A stretch of 64,000 nucleotides of DNA, from contig NZ_CP013118.1 in NCBI RefSeq assembly GCF_001443605.1, positions 3,869,001 through 3,933,000 of the forward strand, given 5' to 3'. The notes under the pieces are model-generated. The model was given only the letters and a program-made list of their open reading frames with translations, was not told the DNA's origin and did no database searches. The position numbers were made by a program, and so were the translations under genes. This DNA comes from Salinivirga cyanobacteriivorans (GTDB lineage Bacteria > Bacteroidota > Bacteroidia > Bacteroidales > Salinivirgaceae). Position 1 is the first letter of the stretch; each line of letters begins with the position of its first letter. Of the stretch, positions 41,548 through 51,106 are shown piece after piece.

Positions 41548-42822
41548 TTATTGTACGATAAATTTTTTAGCTTTCAGCGTATTTGTTCCTTTTTTGAATT
41601 GTATGAAATAAATACCTTGCGCCAGGTCTTCAATATTGATGTTGGCATTATTCGAAATAACTGAATTTTTAACCAGACGACCTGTGGCATCATATATTGC
41701 TATATTAACAGAATTGTTGGTATCCGTTTTAATGGTCAGGTAGGTCGATGCTGGATTTGGGTAAACCTGAAAATCTATGTTTTCACTTTGGGCTGTTTCA
41801 TCTATTCCAACAAATTCTGAGTAATGAAATATCATTTTAGCCATCTCCTGCCATGCTTTGACTTGCTCCTGGTTATACAGTGTGGCGGTATCTACCTTGT
41901 GATCAAAGAACAGAAGCGGATTTCCTTCTTCTCCTTCGTAAAATGGCAGCACCATTTCTTCACGTGCCACAGTATTGTCATAAACAGGATCCAGTTTTGA
42001 CATTTCATCCCATTGTTCAAGGTCAGTATTCCATTCGTAATCTATCTCCTCAATGAGGTTACCGTTGGTTTCCCATGCATAAGTGTAGCGGAAGGCATTA
42101 ACCCACTGCGATAGACCTTCGTCCCAGGTCATTTCTATGTATTCTGTAAGTTTTTCGCCATCCCAGGTATAAATAAATTTATCATCATTTATCCACTGGC
42201 CTCCGTCCCAGTATTGAATAACCTCCTCAGAGACTTCTCCGTTTGTGTAACTGTACTTTGTAATTTCATTGTTTTCATATCCGCTACCGTTCCATTGTGT
42301 CTCAATAACTGAATCTAAAACACTGGCAGTATAGTAATAATAAGTAATAAAATCATGGTCCCATTCTGTGTTTGCAGTGTCGTACCAGAAAAAATCCTCC
42401 TGTGTAATTAGTCCGCTTGTATAGGTGTAATACGTGCTGTCATCATATTGCCAATCGTTTAGGGTGGTGTCCCATTCGTAATTTAATTCGGCTATTCTGT
42501 TTGCACCATCGTAATAATAGTTGTAATTGTAGGATGGTGCCATTTCTCCGGTTTCAAAATCTGCCTCATGTTCAATGATTTGAATAAGTTGACCATTGTC
42601 GTTAAAAATATAGTGGCCTTTGAAGAAATCCATAAAGCCTTCTCCGAAATCGATTTGTTGGATCATACTATCCATTTTTATCATTCCTTCCTGGGTGTTG
42701 GCTTTTAGCATGCCGGGTTTTACCTGATTTTTCGAAAAATGAAATACTTCAGGCAGGTTTTTTTGTGCCACTAAGCTTGTAGCAATTAAAATCGAAATGC
42801 TTAAAAATAAAACTCTTTTCAT
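41548..42822 (-). CDS. T9SS-secreted protein with YD-like repeats and type A sorting domain
   Basis: 424 residues from ATG 42822. Signal peptide (MKRVLFLSISILIATSLVAQ), then a run of aromatic-acidic repeats of about 30-40 residues (NRIAELNYEWDTTLNDWQYDDSTYYTYTSGLITQEDFFWYD, EKLTEYIEMTWDEGLSQWVNAFRYTY, LIEEIDYEWNTDLEQWDEMSK) that read like a solenoid of the kind common in secreted Bacteroidota proteins. The C-terminus (FQVYPNPASTYLTIKTD ... GRLVKNSVI ... GIYFIQFKKGTNTLKAKKFIVQ) is a T9SS type A sorting domain, so the protein is exported and attached to the surface. Substrate unknown. Confidence 0.85.
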   Translation of the reverse strand: MKRVLFLSISILIATSLVAQKNLPEVFHFSKNQVKPGMLKANTQEGMIKMDSMIQQIDFGEGFMDFFKGHYIFNDNGQLIQIIEHEADFETGEMAPSYNYNYYYDGANRIAELNYEWDTTLNDWQYDDSTYYTYTSGLITQEDFFWYDTANTEWDHDFITYYYYTASVLDSVIETQWNGSGYENNEITKYSYTNGEVSEEVIQYWDGGQWINDDKFIYTWDGEKLTEYIEMTWDEGLSQWVNAFRYTYAWETNGNLIEEIDYEWNTDLEQWDEMSKLDPVYDNTVAREEMVLPFYEGEEGNPLLFFDHKVDTATLYNQEQVKAWQEMAKMIFHYSEFVGIDETAQSENIDFQVYPNPASTYLTIKTDTNNSVNIAIYDATGRLVKNSVISNNANINIEDLAQGIYFIQFKKGTNTLKAKKFIVQ

Positions 42823-42988
42823 AGGAATTTGATTTTGGGGATTCATTATCAAATTTATGGAATGATTACCATTTTCTTTGTTAAGTGGTTGTTAATGAAT
42901 TGTGAATGTGTCGATTTGTGTTTTTTTTGAGGGTAAGCACCTATTTTTTGATGCTTCTATTTTGGGTTTCTTGTGCCAAAATATCAAA

Positions 42989-45900
42989 ATGAAAAATATG
43001 AGACATTTACACTTTTTATTAATGCTTTTATTTGTAGTGTTTTCAACTTTTGGAAATGCGCAAACAATTATTCAGGAAACATTTGGTAGCGGAATCCCTA
43101 CTGAATGGAGTGTTATCGACAATAACGAGGATAGTCAAACCTGGGATGGCTATGCATCTGCTGGTTACACCGATACCTATTCGGCAAGCATTCAGGCTTA
43201 TGCAGCACACGACGATTACCTCGTAATGCCACAATTAACTGTAGAGGAAGGCATGACAATTGAATTTGTGACCAAATCGCATAACACTTCATGGCTCGAA
43301 GATATGGAAGTTATTGCTTCAAAGGATGTCGACACTGCAGGTGCTTTTAATATTCAATTGGGAGATTACCAGAATATTCCCGGCACGTGGACTACCTATG
43401 AAATAGACCTTACGGCCAATGCTAACATCTCTGCCGGAGATAATATTTACGTTGCATTTCGCTGCTATTCAAATAATGCCTATTATATCTATCTTGATGA
43501 TGTTGTTGTTGCTACGCCTCTTTCAAATGACTTGTCTGTAAGCGCATTGAGTTTTAATCCCGCTACGGTTTTAGAAGGTGATAATACAGAAATTACTGCA
43601 ACCATCGAAAATACAGGACTTAATGATCAAACAGGCGTTGTTGCTGATTTTAAGGTTGATGGTGCCTCTATTGGTACGCAAAGTTTTGATGTAACATCTG
43701 GTGCAAGCACAGATGTTACGCTTTCATGGACAGCTGAACTGGGTACACACGATATTACCGTTGAGCTGCCTGCAGATGACAATACCGCTAATGATGTTTT
43801 AACAGAATCATTATCTGTTTTTAGTGCATCTGCTCTGGTAGAAGATTTTGAGGGTACTTTTCCCCCTTCAGGATGGACCGGTGACATTTCAAGTTCTGGC
43901 TGGAAACAATACGACCTTGCGCCTTATGAGGGAACCTATTCCGCATATGTATCGGCCGGAAGCCTAAAACGTTTTATTACACCAAAGCTCGCTATAGACG
44001 CTACTTCTGTAATTAATTTCTGGGCAAAAGCAGCATATGGCTCACACAGCATAAAATTGGCCTATTCCACTGATTTGACCACATGGACAGATGTGCCTTC
44101 TGGGTCTGTTTCTATCGATGGAACTTATAGTCAATACAGTGTGGATCTTTCTGCAATTGATGTAAAAGGTAATTATTACATCGCTTTTGTTTACAATTTA
44201 AACTACACCAGCGTTTATCTTGATAATGTAGTTGGACCTGAAGTTGCTGTTGAGGCACCAGTTGCCGCAATTAATCCCACTCCGGCAGATGCAGCTACTG
44301 CTGTAATAGCAGGCACAGACCTGACCTGGGAAGATGGTGCCGGCGGAGTGCCTACCGGATATAAAGTATATTTCGGAACCGATAGCGATGGCACTACAAC
44401 ACCCACCAATATTGAAAATGGTACAGAGCAATCAGCGAAAGTTTATTCGCCTGCATCAGTACTCGACTATGAAACCACTTATTATTGGCAAATTATTCCT
44501 ACCAACAGTCTGGGCGATGCTTCCAATTGCCCCATATGGAGCTTTACCACCGAATCTAATCCTACCCAGGCTATACCGTATATAGAGGATTTCGAATCAG
44601 TCGCAGTTAATTCATTACCAGAAAACTGGACAAGCGACTTTACATACCAGGTGCAGGAAAATCATGGCACAGGAAGTAGTAAAGGCATAACTGTAAATAT
44701 GTGGAGTAGCACAAATACAGCACAGGCTACTACAATGCCTGTTGGTCCATTATCGGCTACTGCCAATCAGATTGTTTTTGATTACCGCGTAGTAGATTAT
44801 TCTGGTTATCCTTCCAATGCAACATCACTTGGTACAAATGACAAAGTTGAACTACAGGTTTCTGCAGACGGTGGCGCAAGTTTTACAACTGTACATACCA
44901 TTGATCAGGCTACGCATACAACTACTACAGAATTTACAACCATTACCCACAACCTGGATGCTGCTTACAATGGCGAAACTATTCACGTACGCTTTAAAAA
45001 TACCTGGGGCACGGGTGATTATTTTGTAGATATTGATAATGTGAAAATTCGTGAAACTTCCACAGATCCTTTATTTCTTGCAAATACCGACACATTGCAA
45101 TTTGCTGGTGTCCCTGTTTCATTAAGTGCTTCAAAAATACTCAGCATTATGAATGATGGAGGCGGCACATTACAAATTAACGATGGAAATATAGCTTTAA
45201 GTGGCACTAGTGCCGAAGATTTTAGTTTAGGTACTGTGGCGTATCCGATTGAATTGGGTGCTGGCGAATCAGTTGATCTGGAATTGACATATACGCCTGC
45301 AGCAGCAGGAGAGGATACAGTATCGCTGAATATAACTCATAATGGTGTTAAAACAGTAAATTCTGTAGCATTGATCGGTTCATCATATGAACCATTTGCT
45401 ACTTATTTTGAGAATTTTGATGCTACACCAATCGATCAAATTCCTGAGAAATGGAATCAATTTGTTGATGGGGCTGGTACTGTTGGTGTATCTGAAAGTA
45501 CCAGTGATTCTTATTCACAACCCAATTACCTGATGCTGTCCAATAGCAGTCAGCTAACGGGAAATCTTATGGCTATAGCTCCCGCTTTGGAAATGGGTAA
45601 TAAACGCATGGTTTTTTACGCCAAACATGGATACTATGCCGCCTCATTGAGTGTTGGAACAATGTCAGATCCAACTGATCCAACTACTTATACAGAACTG
45701 CAGAATTTGACCTTAACTGGTAATTACCAGGAATATGAAGTAGATTTTAGTAGCTATTCAGGTAGTGATGTCTTTGTAGCTTTTAAGCATGAGCTAAATA
45801 GCACTTATTCAACCATTTTCCTGGATGATGTTAAATGGGAAGAGATTCCTACAACGCCAGTTTGCGAAGTAAGCCCTGCAACACTCGATTGGGGACTAAC

Positions 45901-48034
45901 TACTGTTGGACAGGTTTCAGAACAAACACTTACTGTTTCTAACGCAGGTGTAGGCACACTGACTATTAATAACGGCGATCTTTTAATTAATGGTATTAAT
46001 GCAGCAGATTTTGCGGTGGGCGATATTACATATCCAATAGAGCTTGCAGCAGATGAATCGGCTGATATTATCATAAATTTTGTCCCCCAGGCTGAAGGTG
46101 CAAGAGAAGCCATACTGTCTGTTGCACACAATGGTAATAATAGCCCAGTGGAAGTACCACTTTCTGGAGATGGTTTGGCAGGAATGCTGGAAGATTTTAA
46201 TGCTGTGGGAACTACCTTCCCTCCGGAAGGTTGGACTGCATCTGATAGTTGGAAAGCATTGACCTTTAGTACCTATGAAGGAGCTGGAGGAGTTTGGTTT
46301 AACCCTGCAGAAGATGTGACCGATGCGAAACTTATTACACCTTTGCTGGATGTTCAGAGTGGCGACACATTCTCCTTCTACGCCAAAAAATCAACCAATG
46401 ATGCAACTTTAACGGTAATGTATACCGACGATACAGCCAGCGGAACGTGGAATGATATCCAATCTTTTACCATCACCAATACAGATTATGAGCAAAAAAC
46501 AGCTGATTTAAGTGCCATGCCAACAGGTGAATATTTTATAGCCATTGCAGGTTCAGGAGTTGCTTTTACAAGTACCTACATCGATTATGTGCAGGGTCCG
46601 TCTGTTGCAGGTACATTTGATATTAACTTTATTGTAACAGACCAGACTACCGGTGATCCAATTGAGGGAGCTATTATAAACGTTGCAGGCAATGATTATA
46701 TGAGTGACGCCAGCGGCGAAGCTTTGATTCAGCTTAGTAACGGTACGTTCCCATATCAAATTACTGCAAATGGGTATGAAGATTATAGCGAAACTGTAGC
46801 AGTAAATGGTGCCGGACAAACGGTAAATGTTGCAATGTCTCCTGTTGATGGTTACGTGGCTTCTTTTACAATTACAGATGTAGATTCCAATCCCGTTCAG
46901 GGCGCTACTGTGAGCATTGATGGCACAGATTTAATTACAGATGCCAGTGGAACCACTGAAATTATATTGCCCAATGGTGAATATCAATACACAATATCTG
47001 CTGATGGGTATGCACCTGTTACAGATACAATAATAATTTCAGATGCAAATGTAAATATTACTGAAACTTTACTCAACGTATATTCAGTTACATTTGTGGT
47101 TACAGATCAGGCAGGCAACCCTATTAACGGGGCTTTTGTTGTAATTGGTTCAAATTTTTATAACACCAATGCCAGCGGAGAAGTGAATGTTGATGCGGTA
47201 AATGGAACTTATTATTACACAGTTACCAAGGCTGACTATGAAATGGTTTCAGGAGAGGTTACTGTAAATGGAGCAGCAGTTACTGAAGAAGTGACTTTGC
47301 GCCTTGTATACGTTGTTTATTTCGAAGTTGCCGAGCCAACCGGAAGTCCGGTAGAAAATGCAGAGATTACAATTGCAGATTCAACACTTACAACCGATAT
47401 TGACGGCCTTGCTGTAATTGAATTACCCAATGGTGATTATGAGGCTACTATTTCCAAATCAGGTTATGAGGATGCTATTGAAAACTTTACTGTAAGTGAT
47501 GCAGAGCTCGATATTCCTGTTACACTTAATCCCGTAGCTACAACATACAATATTTATTTTAATGTAACAGACGATCAATCTGTTGCCATCGAAGATGCAA
47601 CAATTGAGTTAACAAATGGTATAGATACGTGGACAGAAATCACAGATGCAACGGGTGAAGCATCTTTTGCTGATAAACCCAATGGTACTTATGATTATAC
47701 CATAACAAAATCGGGATATGAAGCCGTTTCAAATTCTGTAATGGTTGCAGATGGTGATGAAGCTGTAGATATAAGTATGACGCTTGTTGGTATCCAAAAT
47801 GCTTCAGAAATAGCGTTTAATATCTATCCAAACCCAACACGCAACAGTGTTACAATAAATACAGATGAAACCGAAGTATTTATTAGTGTTATTAATGCTA
47901 ATGGCGATGTAGTGGAAACTGCAGATATTCACAACAAGACTACATTAAATTTACGTCAATATGGTACGGGTGTATTTTTTATCCGTATTCAGACAGCGCA
48001 CGGAGTGAATACAAGGCCTGTTATTGTCAATTAA
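42989..48034 (+). CDS. Giant T9SS-secreted multidomain adhesin
   Basis: About 1,681 residues from ATG 42989 (the frame from 42902 would place 29 odd residues before the signal peptide MKNMRHLHFLLMLLFVVFSTFGNAQ). Order: choice-of-anchor J (IIQETFGSGIPTEWSVIDNNEDSQTWD ... IYLDDVVV), CARDB-like domain, a second anchor-J-type domain, a fibronectin-like segment (PTPADAATAVIAGTDLTWEDG ... YYWQIIPTN), two choice-of-anchor D domains, further anchor-J-type domains, five tandem PEGA-like/carboxypeptidase-regulatory repeats, and a T9SS type A sorting domain (FNIYPNPTRNSVTINT ... GVNTRPVIVN). It would be exported and anchored to the cell surface, likely for adhesion or gliding. No catalytic motif is visible. 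Confidence 0.88.
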   Translation: MKNMRHLHFLLMLLFVVFSTFGNAQTIIQETFGSGIPTEWSVIDNNEDSQTWDGYASAGYTDTYSASIQAYAAHDDYLVMPQLTVEEGMTIEFVTKSHNTSWLEDMEVIASKDVDTAGAFNIQLGDYQNIPGTWTTYEIDLTANANISAGDNIYVAFRCYSNNAYYIYLDDVVVATPLSNDLSVSALSFNPATVLEGDNTEITATIENTGLNDQTGVVADFKVDGASIGTQSFDVTSGASTDVTLSWTAELGTHDITVELPADDNTANDVLTESLSVFSASALVEDFEGTFPPSGWTGDISSSGWKQYDLAPYEGTYSAYVSAGSLKRFITPKLAIDATSVINFWAKAAYGSHSIKLAYSTDLTTWTDVPSGSVSIDGTYSQYSVDLSAIDVKGNYYIAFVYNLNYTSVYLDNVVGPEVAVEAPVAAINPTPADAATAVIAGTDLTWEDGAGGVPTGYKVYFGTDSDGTTTPTNIENGTEQSAKVYSPASVLDYETTYYWQIIPTNSLGDASNCPIWSFTTESNPTQAIPYIEDFESVAVNSLPENWTSDFTYQVQENHGTGSSKGITVNMWSSTNTAQATTMPVGPLSATANQIVFDYRVVDYSGYPSNATSLGTNDKVELQVSADGGASFTTVHTIDQATHTTTTEFTTITHNLDAAYNGETIHVRFKNTWGTGDYFVDIDNVKIRETSTDPLFLANTDTLQFAGVPVSLSASKILSIMNDGGGTLQINDGNIALSGTSAEDFSLGTVAYPIELGAGESVDLELTYTPAAAGEDTVSLNITHNGVKTVNSVALIGSSYEPFATYFENFDATPIDQIPEKWNQFVDGAGTVGVSESTSDSYSQPNYLMLSNSSQLTGNLMAIAPALEMGNKRMVFYAKHGYYAASLSVGTMSDPTDPTTYTELQNLTLTGNYQEYEVDFSSYSGSDVFVAFKHELNSTYSTIFLDDVKWEEIPTTPVCEVSPATLDWGLTTVGQVSEQTLTVSNAGVGTLTINNGDLLINGINAADFAVGDITYPIELAADESADIIINFVPQAEGAREAILSVAHNGNNSPVEVPLSGDGLAGMLEDFNAVGTTFPPEGWTASDSWKALTFSTYEGAGGVWFNPAEDVTDAKLITPLLDVQSGDTFSFYAKKSTNDATLTVMYTDDTASGTWNDIQSFTITNTDYEQKTADLSAMPTGEYFIAIAGSGVAFTSTYIDYVQGPSVAGTFDINFIVTDQTTGDPIEGAIINVAGNDYMSDASGEALIQLSNGTFPYQITANGYEDYSETVAVNGAGQTVNVAMSPVDGYVASFTITDVDSNPVQGATVSIDGTDLITDASGTTEIILPNGEYQYTISADGYAPVTDTIIISDANVNITETLLNVYSVTFVVTDQAGNPINGAFVVIGSNFYNTNASGEVNVDAVNGTYYYTVTKADYEMVSGEVTVNGAAVTEEVTLRLVYVVYFEVAEPTGSPVENAEITIADSTLTTDIDGLAVIELPNGDYEATISKSGYEDAIENFTVSDAELDIPVTLNPVATTYNIYFNVTDDQSVAIEDATIELTNGIDTWTEITDATGEASFADKPNGTYDYTITKSGYEAVSNSVMVADGDEAVDISMTLVGIQNASEIAFNIYPNPTRNSVTINTDETEVFISVINANGDVVETADIHNKTTLNLRQYGTGVFFIRIQTAHGVNTRPVIVN

Positions 48035-48057
48035 CTGTTTATCATTTTATTTAAACT

Positions 48058-48091
48058 AAGGAGCTCCCTGGTATGGGTAGCTCCTTTTTTT
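48058..48091 (+). terminator. Terminator of the adhesin gene
   Basis: Stem AAGGAGCT / AGCTCCTT with a 13-base loop and seven T, 24 bases after the adhesin stop. Confidence 0.85.
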
Positions 48092-48244
48092 GTTGTGTAT
48101 CGGTTTATTTATTTTGTTTTTAGGGAGCAGGTGTTGTTAGTCTATTAATAAACAAAAACACATAAATCTAACATAATTATTAAGTTACTATTATTTATCT
48201 CTGTTTTATAGCTACTTTTATGAGGTTTAAATCTATTGATTCGA

Positions 48245-48544
48245 ATGAACGCATTAATAACAGTTTTTTTTTCTAACACACCCATTGGATGCTATATTCT
48301 AAAAGGCAGGCTTGAAGAAGAGGACATTATTAGTTTTGTGTTTGATGAACATATGGTCTGGGTGCATCCTTTCAGGGCTGTTGCCATTGGTGGACTTAAG
48401 CTAAAAGTCCCTGTTGATACACTTCAAAAGGCCCGCCAGATATTGGATGCGATAAAAAAGGGTACAAACGGCTCATATAAGTTTATTCCTGAGTTTGAAT
48501 ATGCCTTCCGAAAAGAAGAGTCTTTAAAAAAATATCTGCACTGA
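48245..48544 (+). CDS. DUF2007-type small protein
   Basis: About 99 residues from ATG 48245 (an in-frame TTG at 48236 adds three). The sequence ALITVFFSNTPIGCYILKGRLEEEDIISFVFDEHMVWVHPFRAVAIGGLKLKVPVDTLQKARQIL follows the DUF2007 consensus: a ferredoxin-like alpha/beta fold of the kind called a putative signal-transducing protein, with the IGG-x-x-L-x-V-P motif. The function of the family is unknown. It stands alone, with a terminator before it and a long hairpin after it. Confidence 0.75.
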   Translation: MNALITVFFSNTPIGCYILKGRLEEEDIISFVFDEHMVWVHPFRAVAIGGLKLKVPVDTLQKARQILDAIKKGTNGSYKFIPEFEYAFRKEESLKKYLH

Positions 48545-48629
48545 TTAGTAACCCGGAATTGAGCTTTAACCCTTATAGCCCGGACTCTATCAGTTTAATT
48601 ATTTATTGTTTACTAATTGTAGATACACG

Positions 48630-48696
48630 AGTCGTGCAATACTTAAAATTTAAGCAACGTCTGTATTCCATGTTTTGATTTTAAGTATTCACGGCT
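48630..48696 (+). repeat. Long hairpin with one bulged base
   Basis: AGTCGTGC and AATACTTAAAA (48630-48648) pair with TTTTAAGTATTCACGGCT (48679-48696): 18 pairs with one bulged C and one G-T-type mismatch, loop of 30 bases. The right arm leads into T-rich sequence, so it may act as a terminator for the DUF2007 gene. It lacks the CGTT core of the cassette palindromes. Confidence 0.5.
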
Positions 48697-48739
48697 TTTT
48701 CAATTTTTTTACTACTTTTACCTCTAAATCTAAGCGCAT

Positions 48740-49057
48740 ATGAATTACCGCATACTATTGACCAGTTTTTTATTGATATTTATTATGCTTTCCTGCACAG
48801 TAAACAGGGAAGTTCATGGAGATTTTGACAGCTCAAAACAGAAGTCGAAAACAGTGCTTGAGGGAAAAGATTTGTATCTGTTTTGGAATCAACTACAGGT
48901 CCACAATATCGAAAATGAAGTGGATGTGGAAAATTATGAAAAAATTGTCAGACGCCGTTTCTTCGATGCTGCCATTTATGTGGGTTCGCTAGGAATTTTT
49001 TCATTTTACTCTGTAGAAATCAAAGTGCCTGAGGAACGGGGAAAGTCAGGAAGGTAG
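48740..49057 (+). CDS. Putative small lipoprotein
   Basis: 105 residues. MNYRILLTSFLLIFIMLSC is a lipoprotein signal with cysteine 19. The mature part has an amphipathic region (KDLYLFWNQLQVHNIENEVDVENYEKIVRRRFFDAAIYVGSLGIFSFYSVEIKVPEE) whose hydrophobic middle (AAIYVGSLGIFSFYSVEI) distantly recalls the Bor/Iss surface lipoproteins. That match is weak. It is followed by a Crp-type regulator 80 bases later. Confidence 0.6.
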   Translation: MNYRILLTSFLLIFIMLSCTVNREVHGDFDSSKQKSKTVLEGKDLYLFWNQLQVHNIENEVDVENYEKIVRRRFFDAAIYVGSLGIFSFYSVEIKVPEERGKSGR

Positions 49058-49137
49058 CCTCATTAAATCCTGGCTCTTGTTATATTACAAGGGTCCTACA
49101 CCTGTGATTAAATATTCGCAACAATAGACTAAACCAT

Positions 49138-49737
49138 ATGAATATGGATCGGGATATTTTGCAAAAAAGACGCTCCGATATTCTAAACCAGTATGTTACC
49201 CTGACTGAAAATGAATTAAAAAAGCTTGATGATGTCTCTTTATTAAGACATGTTGAAAAAGAACAAATATTAATTGGTTCATCACAAGCAGCAAGGAATA
49301 TGATATTTTTTGCACGGGGTTATCTTCGTTTTTTTCATTACCTTGAAGATGGAACTGAAATAACAAGTGATTTCTATTTTGCACCAGGATTTGTTACATC
49401 ATTCACCAGTTTTGTGTCTGGCAAGCCCACCAACGTAAATGTACAGGCTATGACAGATATGGAGGTATTAAGCATTGAAAGAGAGCAACTTTTACGTTTG
49501 TATGATGATTCACATAATATTGAACGTGCAGGCAGAATTCTTACGGAGCAATTTGCAATGAATTCAGAACTACATCTTTTCAGTCTTCTTAATTATCCTG
49601 CAGAGCGCCGCTACTTAGAACTTTTTGAGCAACATCCGGAATATATAAACCAAATACCGTTAAAATATTTAGCATCGTATCTGGGAATCAAACAGGAGAC
49701 GCTTAGTCGCATTCGTAAAAAATTATTACGTAAATAA
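49138..49737 (+). CDS. Crp/Fnr-family transcription regulator
   Basis: 199 residues (ATG 49144 is also possible). Effector domain at about 30-120 (HVEKEQILIGSSQAARNMIFFARGYLRFFHYLEDGTEITSDFYFAPGFVTSFTSFVSGKPTNVNVQAMTDMEVLSIEREQLLRLY) and a C-terminal HTH (INQIPLKYLASYLGIKQETLSRIRKKLLRK), clearer than that of the 26.0-kb paralogue. It stands upstream of an oxidoreductase and an SRPBCC gene, which may be its targets. Ligand unknown. Confidence 0.88.
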   Translation: MNMDRDILQKRRSDILNQYVTLTENELKKLDDVSLLRHVEKEQILIGSSQAARNMIFFARGYLRFFHYLEDGTEITSDFYFAPGFVTSFTSFVSGKPTNVNVQAMTDMEVLSIEREQLLRLYDDSHNIERAGRILTEQFAMNSELHLFSLLNYPAERRYLELFEQHPEYINQIPLKYLASYLGIKQETLSRIRKKLLRK

Positions 49738-49883
49738 TTTTTTTTTGACTTATGTCAAGAGATATTTATGTTTAAATTTTTTGCTTTGTCATTGAATTCC
49801 ATGCAGGTAGATTTTCTAAATCTATTTAAAGCTTAATGCTAATTTTTATATTCTAAAAGTTAGAAAACAAAAATTAATTTATC

Positions 49884-50474
49884 ATGAACATATTAATCAT
49901 TAACGGGCATCCGGACAAAGAGAGTTTATGTAATGCAATGGCTCAGCATTATTACAAAGGTGCAAGAGAAGTAGGAGCAGAGGTAGAATTATTGCACATC
50001 CGGGATCTTAATTTCAAAATCAACCTCGAAAATGGTTATCGTCTTGAAACGCCACTCGAATCTGATTTGGTAAAGGCTCAACAATTAATTCAAGAGGCTT
50101 CTCATATTGTTTTTATCTATCCGGTTTGGTGGCAAACCTACCCTGCTTTGCTAAAGGGATTTGTCGATCGTGTGTTTTTACCCGGCTTTGCTTTTAAGTA
50201 TCGCCAGGGCTCGCTGTTCTGGGATAAATACCTGAAAGGTAAATCGGCTCGCATTATTGCTACAATGGATACGCCTAATTTGATATCAAGACTGATTTAT
50301 AAAAGACCGGGAATTAACTCGCTCAAAAAAGGTATATTGAATTTCTGCGGTATCAAACCGGTTAAGGTTAACACTTTTTCGCCTGTTAAAATGGCTAAAG
50401 CAGAGAAGGTTAAAGATTGGTTAAATAAAGTGCAAGCCATAGCCAGGCGGGAAGCCTCAAAGCTGAAGAAGTAA
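49884..50474 (+). CDS. NAD(P)H-dependent flavodoxin-fold oxidoreductase
   Basis: 196 residues of the Flavodoxin_2 family (MdaB/KefF/NQO1-like). MNILIINGHPDKESLCNAMAQHYYKGAREVGAEVELLHIRDLNF contains the FMN/FAD phosphate-binding loop; IVFIYPVWWQTYPALLKGFVDRVFLPGFAFKY is the flavin-binding W-W motif region and is highly typical. It would reduce quinones or similar electrophiles in two-electron steps. It lies downstream of the Crp regulator and upstream of an SRPBCC protein, a common small stress module. Confidence 0.9.
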   Translation: MNILIINGHPDKESLCNAMAQHYYKGAREVGAEVELLHIRDLNFKINLENGYRLETPLESDLVKAQQLIQEASHIVFIYPVWWQTYPALLKGFVDRVFLPGFAFKYRQGSLFWDKYLKGKSARIIATMDTPNLISRLIYKRPGINSLKKGILNFCGIKPVKVNTFSPVKMAKAEKVKDWLNKVQAIARREASKLKK

Positions 50475-50605
50475 ATGTTTCGTCCCGGTTAGTGTTATTT
50501 TTCAAACTTATTTGGTTGTAACTGATCTATATAAGTTTCGATATGATAATGATTGCTATTCAGACATTTTTAAGTAATTTTAATGCAAATAAATAGCTTT
50601 AAATC

Positions 50606-51049
50606 ATGAAGTATACTGTTGCTATCGAAATTAATTTGCCGAGAAAAGATGTCGTTGAATTATTTATGAATCCGGATAACTATCCAAAATGGATGGAGGG
50701 GCTCGAAACTTATGAAGTATTAGAGGGGGAACACGGAAAGGATGGTGCCCGGTCGCGTTATTTTTTCAAAACTGGCAAACGGGAAATTACAATGATTGAA
50801 ACTATACTAAAGAATGATTTACCTGAGCGTTTAGAAGTAAACTACAAGGCAAAAGGTGTTTATAATAATGTGATTAGCCAATTTGAGATTATTGATGACA
50901 AATCTACGCGTTATATCTCTAACCAGGAGTTCAGGTTTAAAGGATTTATGAAAATGCTTGGTTGGTTTATGCCTGGTGCATTCAAAAAACAAACTTATGA
51001 GAACCTGGAAGCTTTTAAAAAGTTTGTAGAATCAGACCCTGAAAATTAG
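50606..51049 (+). CDS. SRPBCC (START-like) family protein
   Basis: 147 residues of the polyketide-cyclase/START-like fold: AIEINLPRKDVVELFMNPDNYPKWMEGLETYEVLEGEHGKDGARSRYFFKTGKREITMIETILKNDLPERLEVNYKAKGVYNNVISQFEIIDDKSTRYISNQEFRFKGFMKMLGWFMPGAFKKQTYENLEAFKKFVES. This helix-grip fold binds hydrophobic ligands. The ligand is not predictable. It follows the oxidoreductase by 131 bases on the same strand. Confidence 0.88.
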   Translation: MKYTVAIEINLPRKDVVELFMNPDNYPKWMEGLETYEVLEGEHGKDGARSRYFFKTGKREITMIETILKNDLPERLEVNYKAKGVYNNVISQFEIIDDKSTRYISNQEFRFKGFMKMLGWFMPGAFKKQTYENLEAFKKFVESDPEN

Positions 51050-51106
51050 GTTTAAGTACGGGTTTGTGTCCTTGTTTCTTTAGGTACCAGTGAGATGACA
51101 CTAGTG

